64,000 nucleotides of DNA from the NCBI RefSeq assembly GCF_029674545.1, contig NZ_CP121354.1:3729001-3793000 (forward strand). Direction: 5' to 3'. The notes below the pieces were generated by a model. It was not told the origin of the DNA. It did not search any database and saw only the letters and a program-made list of their open reading frames with translations. Positions within the stretch are counted from its first letter, which is position 1. Each line of letters opens with the position of its first letter. Below, piece by piece: positions 41,449 through 54,196 of this stretch. This stretch comes from Mesorhizobium sp. WSM4904. GTDB taxonomy: Bacteria; Pseudomonadota; Alphaproteobacteria; Rhizobiales; Rhizobiaceae. Position numbers and translations under genes: made by a program.

Positions 41449-41946
41449 ATGACGGAAAATCGGCCGAGAACGCCGCCGACCTTCGAACAGTTGCGGACAA
41501 TGGCCGGCCAGGAGATCGGCGTGTCGGACTGGACGACGGTCGACCAGCAGCGCATCGACCAGTTCGCCGAATGCACGGGCGACCATCAGTGGATCCATGT
41601 CGATCCGGAGCGTGCGAAACGACAGAGCCCGTTCCGCACCACGATCGGGCATGGCTATCTGACGCTGTCGATCATCGGAGCATTGGCGCTCGAGATGGGC
41701 ATCGTGCCGGAAAACACCCAGGCCGCCTTCAACTATGGCTTCGACAAGGTGCGTTTCCTGGCGCCGGTGAAGTCCGGCGCGCGCATCAGGCTGCGCACGA
41801 CGCTGCTTTCCATGGAGGACCGCGGTCCCGGCCAGTATCTGATGAAGGCCGCGAACACCGTCGAGATCGAAGGCGAGCAGAAGCCGGCGCTGACCGCCGA
41901 GACGCTGGTGATGATGTATGAGCGCCGCAAACGGGCAGGCGCATAA
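41449..41946 (+). CDS. MaoC-like (R)-specific hydratase/dehydratase
   Basis: A 165-residue hot-dog-fold protein. The hydratase motif is present as FAECTGDHQWIHVDPE, with Asp and His in D-x4-H spacing, followed by FRTTIGHGYLTLS. Relatives include PhaJ (R-enoyl-CoA hydratase feeding PHA) and NodN. The start at MTENRP follows AGCAGGA; an in-frame start 13 codons earlier is possible. The phasin gene next door makes a PhaJ-like role plausible. The 199 bases upstream hold no other gene. Confidence 0.8.
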   Translation: MTENRPRTPPTFEQLRTMAGQEIGVSDWTTVDQQRIDQFAECTGDHQWIHVDPERAKRQSPFRTTIGHGYLTLSIIGALALEMGIVPENTQAAFNYGFDKVRFLAPVKSGARIRLRTTLLSMEDRGPGQYLMKAANTVEIEGEQKPALTAETLVMMYERRKRAGA

Positions 41947-41955
41947 CGTCTGCAG

Positions 41956-43392
41956 CTATTCAGGTGATGCCCGCCTGTGATGCGCTTTGCCGCGGGACGC
42001 CGCCATTGCGCTCTCAAGCACCCTGAAGATGTGCTCATCCCCGCACTGGGCAACGTTGAAGCGCATGAAGCGGCCGGCGGTGTGCGACAGGCTGAAGGCG
42101 TTGCCGGGCGCCAGCACGACATTGGCCGAAAGCGCATGGCGCGCGACATCGGCGGCGTCGATATCGTCGGGGAGGCGGCACCAGAGGAACATGCCGGCAG
42201 GCTGGTCGATCCAGGGTACGATGCCCATCGCCTTCAGCCGGCCGGCGGCCTCGGCCATGGCGCGCGACAGGCGGGTGCGCAATTGATCGACGTGCTTGCG
42301 GTAGCTGCCGTCCTTCAACAGGGTCAGCACCAGTTCGGCGGACAGCCGCGCACCGCCGAATGTCGTGGCGATCTTGAGATCGGTCAGGCCTTCCATCCAG
42401 TCGGGTGGCGCTGCGATGAAGCCGCAGCGCACCGAGGCCGACAGCGTCTTGGAGAAGGAACCGATCTGGACGACGCGCTGCAACCCGTCGAAGGCCGCGA
42501 GCCTTGGGGCAGGGCTATGCTCGAAGTCGGCGAAAATATCGTCCTCGACGATGGTGAGGTCCGCCTGGTCGGCAAGCTTCAGGAGCCGATGCGCGGTGAC
42601 CGGCGACAGGATCGCGCCCGTCGGGTTGTGGATGCCGGAATTGGTGATGTAGAGGCGTGGCCGGTGCTCGGCGAGCGCCTCGGCGAAGAGTTCGATGTCC
42701 GGTCCCGAAGGTGTGTAAGGCACGCCGACGACCTTGGCCTGGTGGGCGCGCAACAGCGCGTGAAAGTTGAAATAGCAGGGATCGTCGACCAGGACCGCAT
42801 CGCCGGGCTCGATCAGGAAGCGACACAGAAGATCGATCGCCTGGGTGCCACAATCGGTTAACATGATTTGGTCGGGCGAAACCTCGATGCCGTGACCGGC
42901 CATGCGCCTTGCCAGCAATTGGCGTAAAGGCGGCAGGCCGAGCGGCGTGCCGTAATCGGCAAGCGCCACGTCGTCCGCGCGGGCGGCGGTGCGCAGAGCC
43001 CGGCGCAAGGCGGCCTGCGGCATCCAGGACGCCGGCAGCCAGCCGCAGCCAGGTTTCAGCATCTCACCTGCTTCCAGCGATTGCCTGGAAACCCAGAGTG
43101 GGTCGACGGCGCGGTCAAGCCGAGGGCCGATCTCGGCCAGCGACAATGGCGCAAGCTGGCCGGCGGCATAGAAACCGGAGCCCGGGCGCGAACGGATCGT
43201 GCCTTCCGCCGCGAGGCGCTCATAGGCTTCGACCACAGTCGACTTCGAAACCTGCATGGATTTGGCCATGGCCCGTATCGACGGCAGGCGGGCTCCCGGT
43301 GTCAGCGTGCGCGCCGCGATCCGCTGGCGGATCACCGCCATGACGGTTTCGACGAGAGTGGCGCCACTGGCATTTGGGCCGGATACGTCCAT
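41956..43392 (-). CDS. MocR-type regulator: GntR winged helix fused to an aminotransferase-like domain
   Basis: A 478-residue protein. The GntR-type winged helix is at residues 5-75 (RIAARTLTPGARLPSIRAMA, QVSKSTVVEAYERLAAEGTI), joined to a fold-type I PLP domain. The Schiff-base lysine lies in GSFSKTLSASVRCGF, with YITNSGIHNPTG and VEDDIFADF for cofactor contacts. It is divergent from a DMT exporter, which it probably controls in response to an amine or amino acid. The start at 43392 has GGGGAAG; a Met seven codons earlier is possible. Confidence 0.88.
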   Translation of the reverse strand: MDVSGPNASGATLVETVMAVIRQRIAARTLTPGARLPSIRAMAKSMQVSKSTVVEAYERLAAEGTIRSRPGSGFYAAGQLAPLSLAEIGPRLDRAVDPLWVSRQSLEAGEMLKPGCGWLPASWMPQAALRRALRTAARADDVALADYGTPLGLPPLRQLLARRMAGHGIEVSPDQIMLTDCGTQAIDLLCRFLIEPGDAVLVDDPCYFNFHALLRAHQAKVVGVPYTPSGPDIELFAEALAEHRPRLYITNSGIHNPTGAILSPVTAHRLLKLADQADLTIVEDDIFADFEHSPAPRLAAFDGLQRVVQIGSFSKTLSASVRCGFIAAPPDWMEGLTDLKIATTFGGARLSAELVLTLLKDGSYRKHVDQLRTRLSRAMAEAAGRLKAMGIVPWIDQPAGMFLWCRLPDDIDAADVARHALSANVVLAPGNAFSLSHTAGRFMRFNVAQCGDEHIFRVLESAMAASRGKAHHRRASPE

Positions 43393-43427
43393 CTGTACTT
43401 CCCCGCGGACCATTACAGTTTTGTGGA

Positions 43428-43443
43428 ATTGTACCCCATTGTC
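43428..43443. promoter_or_regulatory. direct repeat in the MocR/exporter promoter
   Basis: ATTGTACCCCATTGTC holds ATTGT twice, ten bases (one helical turn) apart. MocR proteins often bind direct repeats in the shared divergent region. Candidate operator only. Confidence 0.35.
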
Positions 43444-43494
43444 TCTGGCAATGCCATGTGCCGCACCAGTACGGAAGCGCAAACGGAGCGGATG

Positions 43495-44388
43495 ATGGAC
43501 AAGAGTTTCAACGGCTGGCTCAACGGCTTCATCGGCGTGCTGATCTTCAGCGGCTCGCTGCCGGCGACGCGCGTGGCGGTGGTGGATTTCGACCCGACCT
43601 TCCTGACATCGGCCCGCGCCGCGATCGCCGGCCTGCTCGGGATCGCGATGCTGTTCCTGTTCCGCGAGAAGCGACCGGCGCGAGGCGATCTGGTTTCGCT
43701 CGTAGTCGTCGCGCTGGGCGTCGTGGTCGGCTTTCCCTTGCTGACCGCGCTGGCGTTGAAGCACGTCACCGCTGCGCATTCCATTATCTTCGTCGGCCTG
43801 CTGCCGCTGGCGACCGCGATCTTCGGCGTGCTGCGCGGCGGCGACCGTCCGCGCCCGGCCTTCTGGTTGTTTTCATGCCTGGGCAGCGCGCTCGTCGCGG
43901 GTTTTGCCTTGTCGCAAGGCGTGACCGCGTCACCGGTCGGCGACGGCTTGATGCTTGCCGCCATCATCGCCTGCGGGCTGGGCTACGCCGAGGGCGCGGC
44001 GCTATCGCGCAAGCTCGGCGGCTGGCAGGTGATCTGCTGGGCGCTAGCGCTGTCGCTGCCGGTCATGCTGGCGCTGAGTCTTGCGACGCTGCCGCCGTCC
44101 TTCGCCAGCGTTGGCTCCGGCGCGTGGATCGGTCTCGCTTACGTCTCGCTGTTCAGCATGCTGATCGGCTTCGTGTTCTGGTATCGCGGCCTGGCGCAGG
44201 GCGGCATCGCCGCCGTCGGGCAGTTGCAGCTCTTGCAACCCTTCTTCGGCCTGGCGCTGGCGGCAACGCTGCTGCATGAGCGGGTCAGCCCATTGATGGT
44301 GGTCGTCACGCTTGGAGTGGTGGTGTGCGTGTTCGGGGCGAAGAAGTTTGCAAAGCCGGGTCCGCCATTGCGCGCAGCCGAGCGATGA
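43495..44388 (+). CDS. DMT-superfamily (EamA) exporter
   Basis: A 297-residue membrane protein with ten helices in two EamA repeats (first repeat near SFNGWLNGFIGVLIFSGSLP, second near GLMLAAIIACGLGYAEGAAL). The end motif LLQPFFGLALAATLLHERVS is typical. It probably exports an amino acid or related metabolite. The ATG at 43495 is six bases past GGAG; two in-frame ATGs lie at 43456 and 43492. It diverges from the MocR gene. Confidence 0.87.
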   Translation: MDKSFNGWLNGFIGVLIFSGSLPATRVAVVDFDPTFLTSARAAIAGLLGIAMLFLFREKRPARGDLVSLVVVALGVVVGFPLLTALALKHVTAAHSIIFVGLLPLATAIFGVLRGGDRPRPAFWLFSCLGSALVAGFALSQGVTASPVGDGLMLAAIIACGLGYAEGAALSRKLGGWQVICWALALSLPVMLALSLATLPPSFASVGSGAWIGLAYVSLFSMLIGFVFWYRGLAQGGIAAVGQLQLLQPFFGLALAATLLHERVSPLMVVVTLGVVVCVFGAKKFAKPGPPLRAAER

Positions 44389-44404
44389 GGGCGTTGCTTC
44401 CTGT

Positions 44405-45445
<1,041 letters not shown>

Positions 45446-45500
45446 GGGAGTGCTTTCATATGTTTCAGTTCAAAAGACAGTACGGGTGAGGTGTCCGAAG

Positions 45501-45980
45501 CTAAGTTGGCGATGGTGGTTGGTCGAGAAGTGGCTGCCGCTTGCGAAACCACTCGTCGGCTTCGGCGTCCCAGGGCCATATGCCCGAGGTATTCGGATAC
45601 ACGAGTTGCATGACGCGGAAATCCGCACCGTCGTAGAACCAGATGTCCCAACCGAAATGTTCGGGATATTGGTCCGGATGAACGGAGCCGAACTGACAGT
45701 CAAAGCCGCCGCCCAGGAAACCTGACGCTCGCTGTCCGATGCCGAACTTTTCGCCGTTTCGCACCCGCCGGCAATATTCGTTGATGATGCTTTGGGAAAG
45801 CTCTGGTTTCAGCCCGATAATGACCAATTCGGGAACCTTGAAATTGTGCTCTATGCCGACCGAATAGGCGAACGGCGGATGCTCGTCTTCTGCCAAGACA
45901 TACAAGATGTGGCAGCCATACGCCTCAATGTCGGCGAGCGCCTTTGCCTCGTCTGCATCCTTGGCTTCTCTATTCGGCAT
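45501..45980 (-). CDS. DUF4262-domain protein
   Basis: A 159-residue protein with HILYVLAEDEHPPFAYSVG and LSQSIINEYCRRVRNGEKF, the pattern of DUF4262, whose biochemical role is unknown. The frame is open upstream to 46187, but similarity begins at the ATG at 45980. It overlaps the end of the isomerase gene by 11 bases, so it forms the tail of that operon. Confidence 0.75.
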   Translation of the reverse strand: MPNREAKDADEAKALADIEAYGCHILYVLAEDEHPPFAYSVGIEHNFKVPELVIIGLKPELSQSIINEYCRRVRNGEKFGIGQRASGFLGGGFDCQFGSVHPDQYPEHFGWDIWFYDGADFRVMQLVYPNTSGIWPWDAEADEWFRKRQPLLDQPPSPT

Positions 45981-46620
45981 CGATCTGGTTCTGCGGTGCC
46001 GCCTTCTGGAAGGCGGGAAGCGCCATGCAGGCGGCGTGGATGCGCGAGATCTCCGGGTAGGGCGCCATGTCGATGCCGAAGCGGGCGTTGTTGGTGACCT
46101 GGGCGGCAAGGCAGATGTCGGCGAGCCCCGGTGTCTCGCCATGGCAGAATGTGCCGGTCTCAGGCGACGAAGCCAGCAGCTTTTCAAGCGGCTGGAAGCC
46201 TTCGTTCACCCAGTGCCGGAACCAATTGACGACGTCGTCGTCGCCGGCGCCGAACAAGCTGCGCAGCGAGGTCAGCACACGCAGATTGTTCACCGGATGG
46301 ATGTCGCAGGCAATCATCTGCGCCAGCATCCTGACGCGGGCGCGCCCCAGCGCATCCTTGGGCAGCAGCGGCGGCTCCGGCACCGTCTCGTCGAGATATT
46401 CGATGATCGCCAGCGACTGGGTCAACAGTGTGCCGTCGTCCAGCACCAGCGCCGGCACCAGGCCCTGCGGGTTGACCGCGAGATAAGCGGGCTCGAGATG
46501 TTCGCCATGGCGCAGATGGTGCGGCACATAGGTGTAGCTCAGCCCTTTCATCTCCAGCGCGATCCGCACCCTGTAGGAGGTGGAGGAGCGGTAGTAGTTA
46601 TGAAGGACGAGATCGCTCAT
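45970..46620 (-). CDS. maiA: maleylacetoacetate / maleylpyruvate isomerase (zeta-class GST)
   Basis: A 216-residue glutathione S-transferase with the zeta-class active-site motif SSTSYRVRIALEMKGL (residues 12-27). LTQSLAIIEYLDE contacts glutathione, and TPGLADICLAAQV is in the C-terminal domain. It uses glutathione to isomerise maleylacetoacetate or maleylpyruvate. The fumarylacetoacetase-family gene is four bases upstream. Whether the pair serves tyrosine/homogentisate or gentisate breakdown cannot be read, since the ring-cleaving dioxygenase is absent. Confidence 0.88.
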   Translation of the reverse strand: MSDLVLHNYYRSSTSYRVRIALEMKGLSYTYVPHHLRHGEHLEPAYLAVNPQGLVPALVLDDGTLLTQSLAIIEYLDETVPEPPLLPKDALGRARVRMLAQMIACDIHPVNNLRVLTSLRSLFGAGDDDVVNWFRHWVNEGFQPLEKLLASSPETGTFCHGETPGLADICLAAQVTNNARFGIDMAPYPEISRIHAACMALPAFQKAAPQNQIDAE

Positions 46621-46624
46621 CGGA

Positions 46625-47344
<720 letters not shown>

Positions 47345-47529
47345 GAATCGTCCGCACCTTCGGCCGATTTCGACGGGCGGGCAAGGCTCTATGACCTCGA
47401 ACACATTGGCCCTGTCGTTTCAGTGACAATGCCGTGTAGTTGGGCGATATACTATTTGCCAATAAGCTGACCATGGTCACGGGACTATCCTGTGCCCGAC
47501 AAAACCGAACCAATGCCCGAACTTGTGCA

Positions 47530-48213
47530 ATGACCGCCGTCAACGAGCGCGCCCGCTTCCTGATCATTGACGACCATCCGCTGTTTCGCGAGGCGCTGCA
47601 TAGCGCCGTGCAGATGGCGTATCCGGATGTCGACACTGTCGAGGCGCGCTCGATCGCCGAAGCGATCGATCTTCTCGCCGACGCAAAGCCATTCGACTTG
47701 GCGCTTCTCGACTTGAGCATGCCCGACGTGCACGGCTTCGAAGGACTGCTGCAGCTCAGGACCCGTTATCCGCGCCTGCCGGTGGTGATCGTTTCGGGCT
47801 ATGAGGAACCCAAGATCATCTCCGAGGCGCTTTCCTACGGCGCCGCGGGTTTCATCCCGAAATCGGCAAGGAAAAGCGATCTCGCCGCCGCCATCCGCTC
47901 GGTGATGGACGGCGCGGTCTATGTGCCGGAAAATTACGAAGGCCAGTCGCCGGACGCCGACAGCACCGACCGCGCCGACATGGTACAGCGGCTGGCGACG
48001 CTGACGCCGCAGCAACTGAGGGTTTTGCAAATGCTGCGCCAGGGCATGCTCAACAAGCAGATCGCCTATGAGCTGCAGGTGGGCGAGACCACGGTCAAGG
48101 CGCACGTCTCGGAAATCCTGCGCAAGCTCAACGTCTACAGCCGCACGCAGGCGGTGATCGAGGTATCGAAGCTGGACAATGCGGAGCTGTTCAGGGATCA
48201 GACCGGGTTTTGA
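47530..48213 (+). CDS. LuxR/NarL-family response regulator
   Basis: A 227-residue two-domain regulator. The receiver has IIDDHPLFREAL, phospho-acceptor Asp61 in LLDLSMPD, and the switch residues VVIVSG and FIPKSA. The NarL-type helix-turn-helix is LTPQQLRVLQMLRQGMLNKQ then VGETTVKAHVSEILRKLNVY. It converges on a hybrid kinase/FIST operon, as in the Pseudomonas NosP-NahK neighbourhood where a similar regulator is encoded close by. I infer it is the output partner. The start at 47530 is chosen as the domain begins there. Confidence 0.88.
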   Translation: MTAVNERARFLIIDDHPLFREALHSAVQMAYPDVDTVEARSIAEAIDLLADAKPFDLALLDLSMPDVHGFEGLLQLRTRYPRLPVVIVSGYEEPKIISEALSYGAAGFIPKSARKSDLAAAIRSVMDGAVYVPENYEGQSPDADSTDRADMVQRLATLTPQQLRVLQMLRQGMLNKQIAYELQVGETTVKAHVSEILRKLNVYSRTQAVIEVSKLDNAELFRDQTGF

Positions 48214-48224
48214 GCGTAGTTTCT

Positions 48225-48329
48225 ATAGCGGTTCACCGTTTCACGGAAACGGCGAACCGCTCTATCTCTTTGTTTTGACGCAATTCCGGACGGAAAACCG
48301 TTACACACTTTTCCTGGAATTGCTCTAAG
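48225..48329. repeat. RIME-like palindromic intergenic repeat, family A copy 2
   Basis: ATAGCGGTTCACCGTTTC pairs with GAAACGGCGAACCGCTCTAT, then GCAATTCC pairs with GGAATTGC around GGACGGAAAACCG. The second hairpin is nearly identical to 10289-10336. It lies between the converging response regulator and kinase genes and includes the kinase stop codon (48325-48327). Confidence 0.82.
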
Positions 48330-49665
48330 CCAGCAGATGCGCCAACAGCGCGCGCAGCTGCGCGGGCTTCAGAGGTTTGCGCATGAGCTCGATGCCGGCG
48401 GCGCGGGCGGCCTTGGCGACGAGCTCCGAGCCGTCTGCCGTGACGATCAGCGCCGGCACGGGGCGACCGAGATAGTCGCGCACTTCGGCGATGGTTGCGG
48501 TGCCGAGATCGCCACCGTCAAGATGCTGGTCGGCGATGACGATGTCGGGCACCCAGTCGGTATCGCCGATCAGGTCGAGAGCGTCGTCCGTCGAGGTAGC
48601 GGCACGTACCAGGCACTGCCAGCGCTCGAGCAGCGAGGTCATGGCGCTCAGCACGTCGGTGTCGTTCTCGACCAGCAGCACCTTGGTGCCGAACAGGCCG
48701 TAGCCGCGCGGCCGCTCCATGTCGGCGGCGCCTGCGGCCGGCTCGGCTGCGGCGCTCATGCCGACCGGCACGTCGATGTGGAAGATCGTGCCGCGCCCGA
48801 CCTTTGAGGAGAAGGTGACGGGGTGGCCGAGTGCGGCCGCCATGCGGCGCACGATCGCCAGGCCGAGGCCCAGCCCGCCCGCAAGTCCTGCCTCGGTCAG
48901 GGTCGAGATGCCGCGATGGAACTCCTCGAACACCGCCTCGCGCTGGTCGTCGGGAATGCCGCAGCCGGTGTCGGCGACGTCGATGCGGATGATGTCACCG
49001 CGATGCCTGGTGCCGACCAGCACGCCGCCGGAGCGGGTGTAGCGCAGCGCGTTAGAGAGGATGTTTTGCAGGATACGGCGCAGCAACGTACGGTCGGAAC
49101 GCACGACGACATTGACCGGCCGGAATTTCAGCGACAGGCCCTTGTTCTGCGCCTCAGGCAGGAAATCCGAGCGCAGCGAGGAAAACAGCGCCTCCAGGCT
49201 GACGTCGACGATTTCCGGCTGGACCACGCCGGCGTCGAGCTTGGAGATGTCGAGCAGCGTGCGCAGCAGGTCTTCCATCGTCTCCAGCGAGCGCTCGACC
49301 TGCCGCACCAGTTTCTTGCCTTCCGCACTGGTCTGCACTTCGGCGAGCGCCGAGACCGACAGGTGCGCGGCGTTGAGCGGTTGCAGCACGTCGTGGCTGG
49401 CGGCGGCGAGGAACCTGGTCTTGGAAAGATTCGCCAGCTCGGCATTTTCCTTTGCCGCGCTGAGCTCGATGTTCGACCGCTCGAGCCGGCGCAGCGTCGT
49501 ATGCAACTCCTCGGTGCGGGTGCGCACCTGGTTCTCCAGCGAGATCGCGGTCTGGAACAAAGAGAAGGCGTTGACCTGCTGGTCCATCGAACGTTCGACG
49601 CGGCTGACGAGAGCGGCGTTGATCTTCTTCAGCTTCTCGAGGTCGTCGATATCGCGAAGCGGCAT
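48325..49665 (-). CDS. hybrid histidine kinase with no sensor domain of its own (NahK-like)
   Basis: A 446-residue kinase. An N-terminal coiled coil (residues 1-80) leads into HisKA with phospho-His91 in AAASHDVLQPLNAA, the ATPase boxes N (LQNILSNALRYT), G1 (DTGCGIPDD) and G2 (GLGLGLAI), then a C-terminal receiver (residues about 327-446, likely Asp379 in IADQHLDGG). There is no membrane or PAS domain. The FIST gene is six bases upstream, so FIST is the likely input. The architecture matches the NahK/ErcS' type. Confidence 0.9.
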   Translation of the reverse strand: MPLRDIDDLEKLKKINAALVSRVERSMDQQVNAFSLFQTAISLENQVRTRTEELHTTLRRLERSNIELSAAKENAELANLSKTRFLAAASHDVLQPLNAAHLSVSALAEVQTSAEGKKLVRQVERSLETMEDLLRTLLDISKLDAGVVQPEIVDVSLEALFSSLRSDFLPEAQNKGLSLKFRPVNVVVRSDRTLLRRILQNILSNALRYTRSGGVLVGTRHRGDIIRIDVADTGCGIPDDQREAVFEEFHRGISTLTEAGLAGGLGLGLAIVRRMAAALGHPVTFSSKVGRGTIFHIDVPVGMSAAAEPAAGAADMERPRGYGLFGTKVLLVENDTDVLSAMTSLLERWQCLVRAATSTDDALDLIGDTDWVPDIVIADQHLDGGDLGTATIAEVRDYLGRPVPALIVTADGSELVAKAARAAGIELMRKPLKPAQLRALLAHLLA

Positions 49666-49671
49666 GGCGGT

Positions 49672-50928
49672 TCACTCGGCCGCCCGACGCTCACCGAAGG
49701 CGATGCCGGTGAAGGTCTGGTTGAGATGCATCGAGCGGTATTGCTCGCCATAGGTGCCGAAGCCGATGACGTTGTTGGTCCGGTAGAGCTCGGAAATATC
49801 GCGGAAGACCTGGCGGTTGCGCGCGTCGAGCCGGCGCAGCACGCAGTCGAAGCCAAGCACCATGTCGATACCGCCGAGCTTGCGCTCGACATCCAGCAAG
49901 GCGGCGCGAGTCGCTTCGACCATGTTCTTGGGCTGGGCGATGGATAGAACGACGCCGTCGTCGATGGCGCAGAAGAAGGACAGCGAGCCGTCGGCATGCA
50001 TCCGCTGGATCGAGCGGCAGTAATATTCGCCGCCCACCTTCACCACGACGGGGTGCGAGGCAAAGCTTAAGGGTGTCAGCATCTGCGGCACGATGCCGAC
50101 GGAGGCGGCATATTCCTCCGCAGCGTTGGTGGCGTTGAATTCGCGCACGATGCGGTGGTCGGGATCAGATTGAGTGACCACCAGCTTCTCGTCGGTGGGA
50201 ATGAAATTGTCGGTCTTGAAGACGTGGAAGGGAATCTCGGTCGCGATCAGCACGACGATGGCGCTGTCGGAAGCGACCTTGCCGTTCGAGATCAGACTGG
50301 TGGTCTCGAATTTCAGGTTATCGCCGGCCGAACCGCCGATCAGCGGAATGTCGTCCAACCCCCAGTGGATGGCCGAGGTCACCGCTTCCTCGGCATAGGA
50401 CAGCCCGTCGATAAAGCAGAGCGCGAAAGTGTCTTTGGCCCGCCCAGGTCCGACACGGTTGCGCAGCGAACGTCTCAGCTCGGCAACCTCGCCGGTAATC
50501 CGGTCCATGCTCGACGAAGAGAGGTTGTCGACCATGATGCTTGCCGTCGAAAAGGACGCGGTAGGAAGCAGCAGTGCAAGGACATGGCCTTCCTCGAGGC
50601 CCTGAGGGGTGATTTCACCGGCGGTCGAGCAGCCGGCATAGTCAAGCGAGGGTGCATGTGTCTTGAGCGCTTCCGACAGGCCGGCCGCATCGACGAGGCT
50701 CTGGGAAAAGAAAAGCAACGCAAAGCCGGCGTCCATGGCTGCGGCCTCCGTCGCGACCATCCGGGCGAAAGCGTTCGCGTCGGGCTCATCCGTGGTGAGC
50801 GCCGAAAGGCCGCAAGCATAGCGCGTCCGTGAACTGGCCAGCGACTTCCTCCCTGCATTTCCTCCGACGCTTTTTTGTGTGCGTTCAGCGCGCTTGCGTC
50901 GAAAGGCATTGTTGTCTTCAACCGTCAT
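49672..50928 (-). CDS. FIST-domain sensor protein (NosP-like)
   Basis: A 418-residue protein with FIST_N (about 50-240: DYAGCSTAGEITPQGLEEG, PLIGGSAGDNLKFETTSL) followed by FIST_C (about 245-410: FSFFCAIDDGVVLSIAQ-like segment, DMVLGFDCVLRR, IGFGTYGEQYRSMHLN). In Pseudomonas and Vibrio, FIST protein NosP binds heme and senses nitric oxide, inhibiting its partner kinase. The next gene here is such a kinase. The start is uncertain; ATG at 50928 gives a basic leader of ~40 residues with no strong ribosome site. Confidence 0.85.
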   Translation of the reverse strand: MTVEDNNAFRRKRAERTQKSVGGNAGRKSLASSRTRYACGLSALTTDEPDANAFARMVATEAAAMDAGFALLFFSQSLVDAAGLSEALKTHAPSLDYAGCSTAGEITPQGLEEGHVLALLLPTASFSTASIMVDNLSSSSMDRITGEVAELRRSLRNRVGPGRAKDTFALCFIDGLSYAEEAVTSAIHWGLDDIPLIGGSAGDNLKFETTSLISNGKVASDSAIVVLIATEIPFHVFKTDNFIPTDEKLVVTQSDPDHRIVREFNATNAAEEYAASVGIVPQMLTPLSFASHPVVVKVGGEYYCRSIQRMHADGSLSFFCAIDDGVVLSIAQPKNMVEATRAALLDVERKLGGIDMVLGFDCVLRRLDARNRQVFRDISELYRTNNVIGFGTYGEQYRSMHLNQTFTGIAFGERRAAE

Positions 50929-51123
50929 TTTGGCAATGGGCGGGCCTCGTGCTGCGTGACCGAAAGTACAATATGCGGAGTTTCGGACGAACTGCATTCT
51001 CGCAGCGTGGCGCTTTGGGGGCACTTCTTCCGGTGCATTATACGGTATAGGAATAGCGGATAGCCGGGGCAGCCGGGCAATAACCCGCGCCGGGACTACC
51101 AAGGTAATACCTAGGGAGGATTC
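50929..51123. other. divergent promoter region of the FIST/kinase and molybdenum hydroxylase operons
   Basis: These 195 bases separate the FIST gene from the hydroxylase operon. The part near 51030-51060 is AT-richer (TATACGGTATAGGAATAG) and may hold the hydroxylase promoter, and CTAGGGAGG ahead of 51124 is its ribosome site. No clear operator dyad is visible. Confidence 0.45.
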
Positions 51124-51624
<501 letters not shown>

Positions 51625-51712
51625 TAGGGAGTAAGGGAATAGGGGAGTAAGGGAGTAAGCAACTTGGCGCTTATTTCCTACCCCCTTACTCCCCTACTGC
51701 CCTATTCCCCTA
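51625..51712. repeat. large inverted repeat of 8-base units in the coxS-coxL gap
   Basis: The left arm reads TAGGGAGTAAGGGAATAG and continues with two further GGGAGTAA units. The right arm carries the complementary TTACTCCC/CTATTCCCC units plus one extra unit. The arms can pair imperfectly over 36-44 bases around a loop ending TTGGC. It begins one base after the coxS stop and ends 19 bases before coxL, leaving only the GGAGGAA ribosome site. Confidence 0.85.
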
Positions 51713-51731
51713 AATTCCGGAGGAATTTCTA

Positions 51732-54080
<2,349 letters not shown>

Positions 54081-54081
54081 A

Positions 54082-54177
54082 AGAGCGAATAGCGAATAGG
54101 GAGTAGCGAATAGAGGAAAAGCGCGATGCGAAGGGATGGGTCCTATTCGCTATTCGCTACTCGCTATTCGCTTTTTT
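54082..54177. repeat. large inverted repeat of 7-base units in the coxL-coxM gap
   Basis: The left arm (54084-54113) is GCGAATA GCGAATA GGGAGTA GCGAATA plus G, and the right arm (54142-54171) is the complement with one changed unit. They form a nearly perfect 30-base stem around a 28-base loop, and the right arm ends in CTTTTTT. It starts two bases after the coxL stop and ends 19 bases before coxM. Confidence 0.88.
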
Positions 54178-54196
54178 CCCGAAGGGAGGAAGACAA

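Noticed and set aside
41956..43779. 607-residue form of the MocR regulator
   Set aside because: The extra N-terminus is antisense to the exporter gene; the winged helix starts at 43392.
54082..54177. CRISPR-like array in the coxL-coxM gap
   Set aside because: Units are 7 bases with no spacers, and the whole is an inverted repeat, so not CRISPR.
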